Shown one piece after another: positions 44,258 to 47,500 of a DNA stretch of 47,500 nt. Location of the stretch: NCBI GenBank assembly GCA_009760855.2, contig WPIO01000007.1, forward strand, positions 4,675,001-4,722,500, written 5' to 3'. This stretch comes from Cristatella mucedo (lineage: Eukaryota > Bryozoa > Phylactolaemata > Cristatellidae). Numbering within the stretch: the stretch's first letter is position 1; each line of letters starts with the position of its first letter. The notes below the pieces were generated by a model. It did not search any database. It worked only from the letters and a program-made list of their open reading frames with translations, and was not told the origin of the DNA. Both the position numbers and the translations under genes were made by a program.

Positions 44258-45218
44258 CCAGTTCTAGTTATGGGCAAATCCAGTGTGATTTAGAAATTGG
44301 AAAGGCTGAAGCTCAAAATTGGCTCTGTCAGCATATCTCCTGTCGAATCAGCTCGAAATCTAGGTGTCATATTCCAAAGCGACCTCTCGTTAGACGACCA
44401 TATCAGCTCCACGGTCAAATCTGCCTATTTTCAGCTTCATAATATTGCTAAAATTCGGGCTTGCTTAGATAGGGATACCACGTCTAAGTTGGTCCATGCA
44501 TTCGTGACATCTCGTCTCGACTTCTGCAACTCACTGCTCACTGGCCTACCAGCATGTGTGATCAGGCGATTGCAGCTGGTGCAAAACTCTGCAGCTAGGC
44601 TTGTCTGTCGTGAGCGTTGCAGTTGCCACATTACACCACTTCTCGCCGACCTGCACTGGTTACCAGTCAAGCAACGGATTGACTTCAAGGTTTTGTCGCT
44701 CACTTTTAGGTCTCTTCATTCTATGGCTCCAGCCTATCTTTCAGAGATACTACCCCATCAGGCAAAGCATCGTACCACTCGCTTTTCGGAATCCAGCAGT
44801 CTAGAAATACCTCGTACGAACCTCAAATCCTTTGGAGACCGTGCATTTAGTTCGTATGCTCCCAAAGCCTGGAACTCCCTCCCGACCTTCGTCAGAACAT
44901 CCCCTGACCTGACCACATTTAAAAGGAACTTAAAAACACACCTATTTAGGAGAGCATTTAGTGGGTTCCTGTGATTCGTCCTTGATGTGCTTATGCGTGC
45001 TGACACTGTGCATGCTGCCACTAACCACATTTGCATGCTGACCCTGTGCAAGTCACCCTAACCATGTTATTCATTTTGTTTGTTTTTCAAGCATGATTTT
45101 ACTTACCATTCAATTGCATTTCCCTCTTCAGCAAATGTAAAGCGCCTAGAGAGAGATTAAGTTCTCTGAGGGCGCTTTATCAAGTACATTATTATTGTTA
45201 TTATTATTATTATTATTC
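44258..45218 (+). mobile_element. Family A LINE, longest intact 3' part
   Basis: From the LVMGKSSV block (about 44267) through a 225-codon frame to TGA at 44972-44974, then about 245 bases of 3' region. The hairpin has arms AAAGCGCC (45139-45146) and GGCGCTTT (45171-45178) and (ATT)n to 45218. It is the reference copy for the family in this window. Confidence 0.95.
44297..44974 (+). pseudogene. C-terminal 225 codons of family A LINE polyprotein
   Basis: Thumb and C-terminal region of a CR1/L2-like retrotransposon protein, uninterrupted. Blocks in order: SARNLGVIFQSDLSLDDHIS (res 18-37), VKSAYFQLHNIAKIRACLDR, FVTSRLDFCNSLLTGLPAC, RRLQLVQNSAARLVC and LADLHWLPVKQRIDFKVLSL. MAPAYLSEILPHQAKHRTTR, SFGDRAFSSYAPKAWNSLP and TTFKRNLKTHLFRRAFSGFL, then TGA, complete it. 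The first ATG is internal; the preceding LVMGKSSV block reads with a stop before it. Catalytic RT motifs and endonuclease are missing through 5' truncation, so it cannot transpose by itself. The open frame suggests a young insertion. Confidence 0.88.
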
Positions 45219-45538
45219 CCTGGAGCTTGTTGGCAGCTGTGACTTTAAATGCGTACCTGAGAGACCCATCCCCATGGGTAACACTCTGACAATAGCAATA
45301 ATACTACCCAGACACAACGTTATATATAAATCAGGTGTTTGCAACGAGCTGCTCGAGAAGCCATAACCCATGATCTATGAAAAGCAAGGCATCCTGCTTT
45401 GGCAAGCCAGCAAAAGTGCACTATTATGATACCAGCACAAGTCCAGGCCCAAGTCCAGGCCCACTTACGTGCTATGTAAAAGCATGCTGCTGCTACCCCT
45501 TAGTCGTGCCGTGCTCAGTTTCATGATAGAAAATAATG
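45219..45538. other. No recognised feature
   Basis: Unassigned. AAGTCCAGGCCC is repeated twice near 45440-45463. Confidence 0.35.
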
Positions 45539-45674
45539 TTAGCTGATTTAGCAGCCTCATTTGTATAGTGGCAGAAGAATGGTAATGGCTGTCACCACTA
45601 CTTGCTGTGGACAATAAAGCATCGCCCACTGCCGGACTCCAATCCACCACCTGGGTCGTGAAAAGCAAACACCG
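45539..45674 (-). mobile_element. SINE-1 copy, minus strand (left arm of inverted pair)
   Basis: TTAGCTGATTTAGCAGCC, TAGTGGCAGAAGAATGGTAATGG, AATAAAGCATCGCCCACTGCC and a damaged B box (GGACTCCAATCC). It ends at GAAAAGCAAACACCG without the A box. Confidence 0.88.
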
Positions 45675-45678
45675 GTGA

Positions 45679-45865
45679 GCCGTGATGGCACACTAGGTAA
45701 GGCGGTGCTTTTCACTACCAGAGTCCCGAGGTCGTGGGTTCGAATCCTGCGGTGGCGATTTTTTATCGCGGCTGCAAGCAGTGGTGATAGCCATAAAGGC
45801 TCTTCTGTCGTTATACAAAAGAGGCTGTTAGATTAGCTAGTAATTTTTTTCTCTATTTTTTTTAC
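45679..45865 (+). mobile_element. SINE-1 full copy (right arm of inverted pair)
   Basis: Best promoter boxes in the window: A box TGGCACACTAG at 45686-45696 (fits TRGYNNANNNG), B box GGTTCGAATCC at 45737-45747 (exact), 40 nt apart. The body has GATTTTTTATCGCGGC, TGCAAGCAGTGGTGATAGCC, and a 3' AGGCTGTTAGATTAGC followed by a T-rich tail (45841-45865). Confidence 0.94.
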
Positions 45866-46262
45866 CTCTCGGCAAAGACCTGGGAGGAGACAAAAGATTC
45901 ACATAACCCTGACATGACTCGAACCACTAAGCTTCTGAACTGGAGTCATATGTGCTACAAATCGCTCTTGAGAACAATGCACAGCTCCACAAAAGAGCAG
46001 CTCACTCATACATAGAGACAGACAAATAGCAACAGAGAAAGATTCGTGAATCTGAAACCGAAACCAATGTGAATCAGCAATACATGACCATCATACACAA
46101 AATATGCCGGCTTTGAATTACAAACTGCAGACAAATGAAGTGATACAATTCGAAATCAGTCAACACTAAGGAATGCTTCCTATAACCGACTGGCCTAAAA
46201 TGCAGATACATTTGGCAGAGCTTCAGATATTTTAGTGATCAGGGTTGCTAGCTTTTAACTGC
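45866..46262. other. No recognised feature
   Basis: Unassigned. Confidence 0.35.
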
Positions 46263-46265
46263 TCG

Positions 46266-46350
46266 ATACACACACGCGCACGCACACACACCCGCGCGCA
46301 CACACACACATATATATATATACATATATATATATATCTATATTCATATA
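46266..46350. repeat. (CA)n then (TA)n microsatellite
   Basis: CACACGCGCACGCACACACACC-type repeat to 46308, then TATATA to about 46350, directly abutting the 3' end of a minus-strand SINE-2. Confidence 0.95.
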
Positions 46351-46351
46351 T

Positions 46352-46485
46352 AATTCATTTGTATAGCATCCTAAGAAAACTTAATCTCTATTCAGGCGCT
46401 TCACATAGGCCACATGACTCAAGCCCACGACCTAGGCTAGATCTTGGTCGGGGCGAGCACCTTAACCACTGGACCAAACAGAACC
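46352..46485 (-). mobile_element. SINE-2 copy, minus strand
   Basis: Reverse reading: TTTGGTCCAGTGGTTAAGG, CTCGCCCCGACCAAGATC, GTCGTGGGCTTGAGTC, then the tail GTGAAGCGCCTGAATAGAG, ATTAAGTTTTCTTAGGATGC and TATACAAATG. Confidence 0.85.
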
Positions 46486-47500
46486 ACTAACCTATGAAAA
46501 TAGGGCAAGTTCTTCTATGATGAAGCGATAAAGATAGAGTGATGTACTACACAGCAAAGAAGGCAGGATTACTGAGCTTCCACGTGCCAGTGGCTACTCA
46601 CATAGGATACCTACAATTCTGATTCACCCCTTTTTGCTCAATTTTGCACCAGCGACTTTTCAGCCCCAAATTACTGACAGCATGGAAATACCACCTAACG
46701 AAGAAGGTAGTCAATGGACTAAATGCTGCCAGCAGAATACATGTTGCCAGCCGTGATGAGAAGTGCCAGCCATGGCAGACTTATCATGGCAGCGCCAGTG
46801 CACACGTCCAGCATCAAACCTCGAAACAATAACAGAAAGAAGAATCCAAGAATTTCCATTCACACAAGCTGTTACTGACAATGGGCAAACCGTTTGATCT
46901 GGCTACTGCATGCAGTGTGACCCAAGCGATGTCGTCGATGTGCAAATCCGTGAGTCATTCAGTAGTCGGGAGGCATGGGGGGACTCTCCCCAAGCAACCA
47001 CTAAGAAACAAGATAGCAGCAGCAGACGGCACTGATATGCAGTCCCCTGAGAGGGAGGGTCCCCCCAACCACCAGCAGACCCGGCTGTGCAAAAAATGCT
47101 TCAGCATGGTCACAACTAGGAACCAAGAAAACAACTACTGAGGTTAGCCCCTTTCCCCCCCCCCAGCATGTGGTGAGTTGTGGTTACTAGCCGGCCCAGT
47201 GGTTTGCTGACTTGTCGGTGCCAATGTACCTCAGTGCCACAGAAAAAAAGCTTATTGCCCACTGAGGGACTGCTATCCAGACAAGAGTTGCAGGCAAAAG
47301 TGACGTCGATACTCGACAGAATGCGCACTACTCTTGACAGAAAATCGAAATTTATTGACTGTATCTCATTACTAGCCACAAGTGCTTTTTATAGCTATAT
47401 AAGTTACCACGTCCCTGTGGCTACGGTCGATAGAGACGCAGTTGTCTAGCCAGTGAGTGAGAGGGCCCAGGATATGGGAAATCGTGGGAACCCCTTGGAA
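46486..47500. other. No recognised feature
   Basis: About 1 kb to the window edge. An 86-codon plus frame (46881-47141) has a Cys pair near its end (LCKKC) but no recognisable domain. C-run at 47152-47164. Confidence 0.4.

Noticed and set aside
45679-45760. Real tRNA gene at the best A/B-box site
   Set aside because: The boxes are right, but the stems do not close into a cloverleaf I can draw, and the sequence continues as the repeated SINE-1 body with many copies.
46881-47141. Possible gag-like fragment with a Cys pair
   Set aside because: Only LCKKC is visible; no full zinc knuckle (CX2CX4HX4C), no protease or RT nearby.

Overview
The window is a piece of a large, repeat-rich animal genome. 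The evidence is eukaryotic throughout: 3'-ends of CR1/L2-like non-LTR retrotransposons, tRNA-derived SINEs with RNA polymerase III boxes, long CT/GA, CAGA, TG and CCG simple repeats, and no operon-like or bacterial gene order. A marine or other non-vertebrate metazoan seems most likely, but the sequence does not fix the phylum. I see no host protein-coding gene that I can name.

Most recognisable DNA belongs to five repeat families, labelled here only for this annotation. Family A is a CR1/L2-like LINE. Its 3'-end has a hairpin with arms AAAGCGCC and GGCGCTTT followed by (ATT)n. The best copies are at 44258-45218 and 26218-27004, with many more copies and bare tails on both strands. Family B is a related LINE, on the minus strand at 17835-19040 and 36665-37975, with a 3' remnant at 23295-23690. 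Family C is a LINE with a different C-terminus and a CATTA-type tail: 3975-4255, 6385-6655, 12656-14090, 40149-40620 and short pieces. SINE-1 is a tRNA-derived SINE with about 13 whole or partial copies. SINE-2 is a second tRNA-derived SINE whose 3' half resembles the family A LINE tail. All LINE copies are 5'-truncated and decayed.

Layout: 0-4.3 kb has stacked LINE and SINE remnants. 4.3-6.4 kb is mostly unrecognised, with one possible exon. 6.4-10.3 kb has family C and A copies, one with an internal inversion, and a composite SINE-2. 12.4-16.3 kb is a dense minus-strand LINE block with nested insertions. 17.8-20 kb has families B and A. 21 kb is a 500-bp CT tract followed by GC-rich DNA. 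22.4-24.6 kb is mixed remnants. 26.2-30.1 kb has family A, a GA tract and a CCG-bearing GC-rich block. 30.4-30.8 kb is a decayed fragment of a conserved protein family. 31.5-32.7 kb has family A and a CAGA tract. 33.3-36.7 kb is largely unrecognised but holds a perfect 30-bp inverted repeat. 36.7-40.7 kb has nested LINEs and SINEs. 42.7-46.5 kb has SINEs, a CT/CTGT tract and the best family A LINE.

The most useful observations are structural: an in-place inversion inside a LINE (7932-8126), a perfect 65-bp foldback (34635-34699), a SINE whose tail mimics a local LINE, repeated insertion next to (ATT)n tails, and head-to-head SINE pairs. I found no convincing new gene system.
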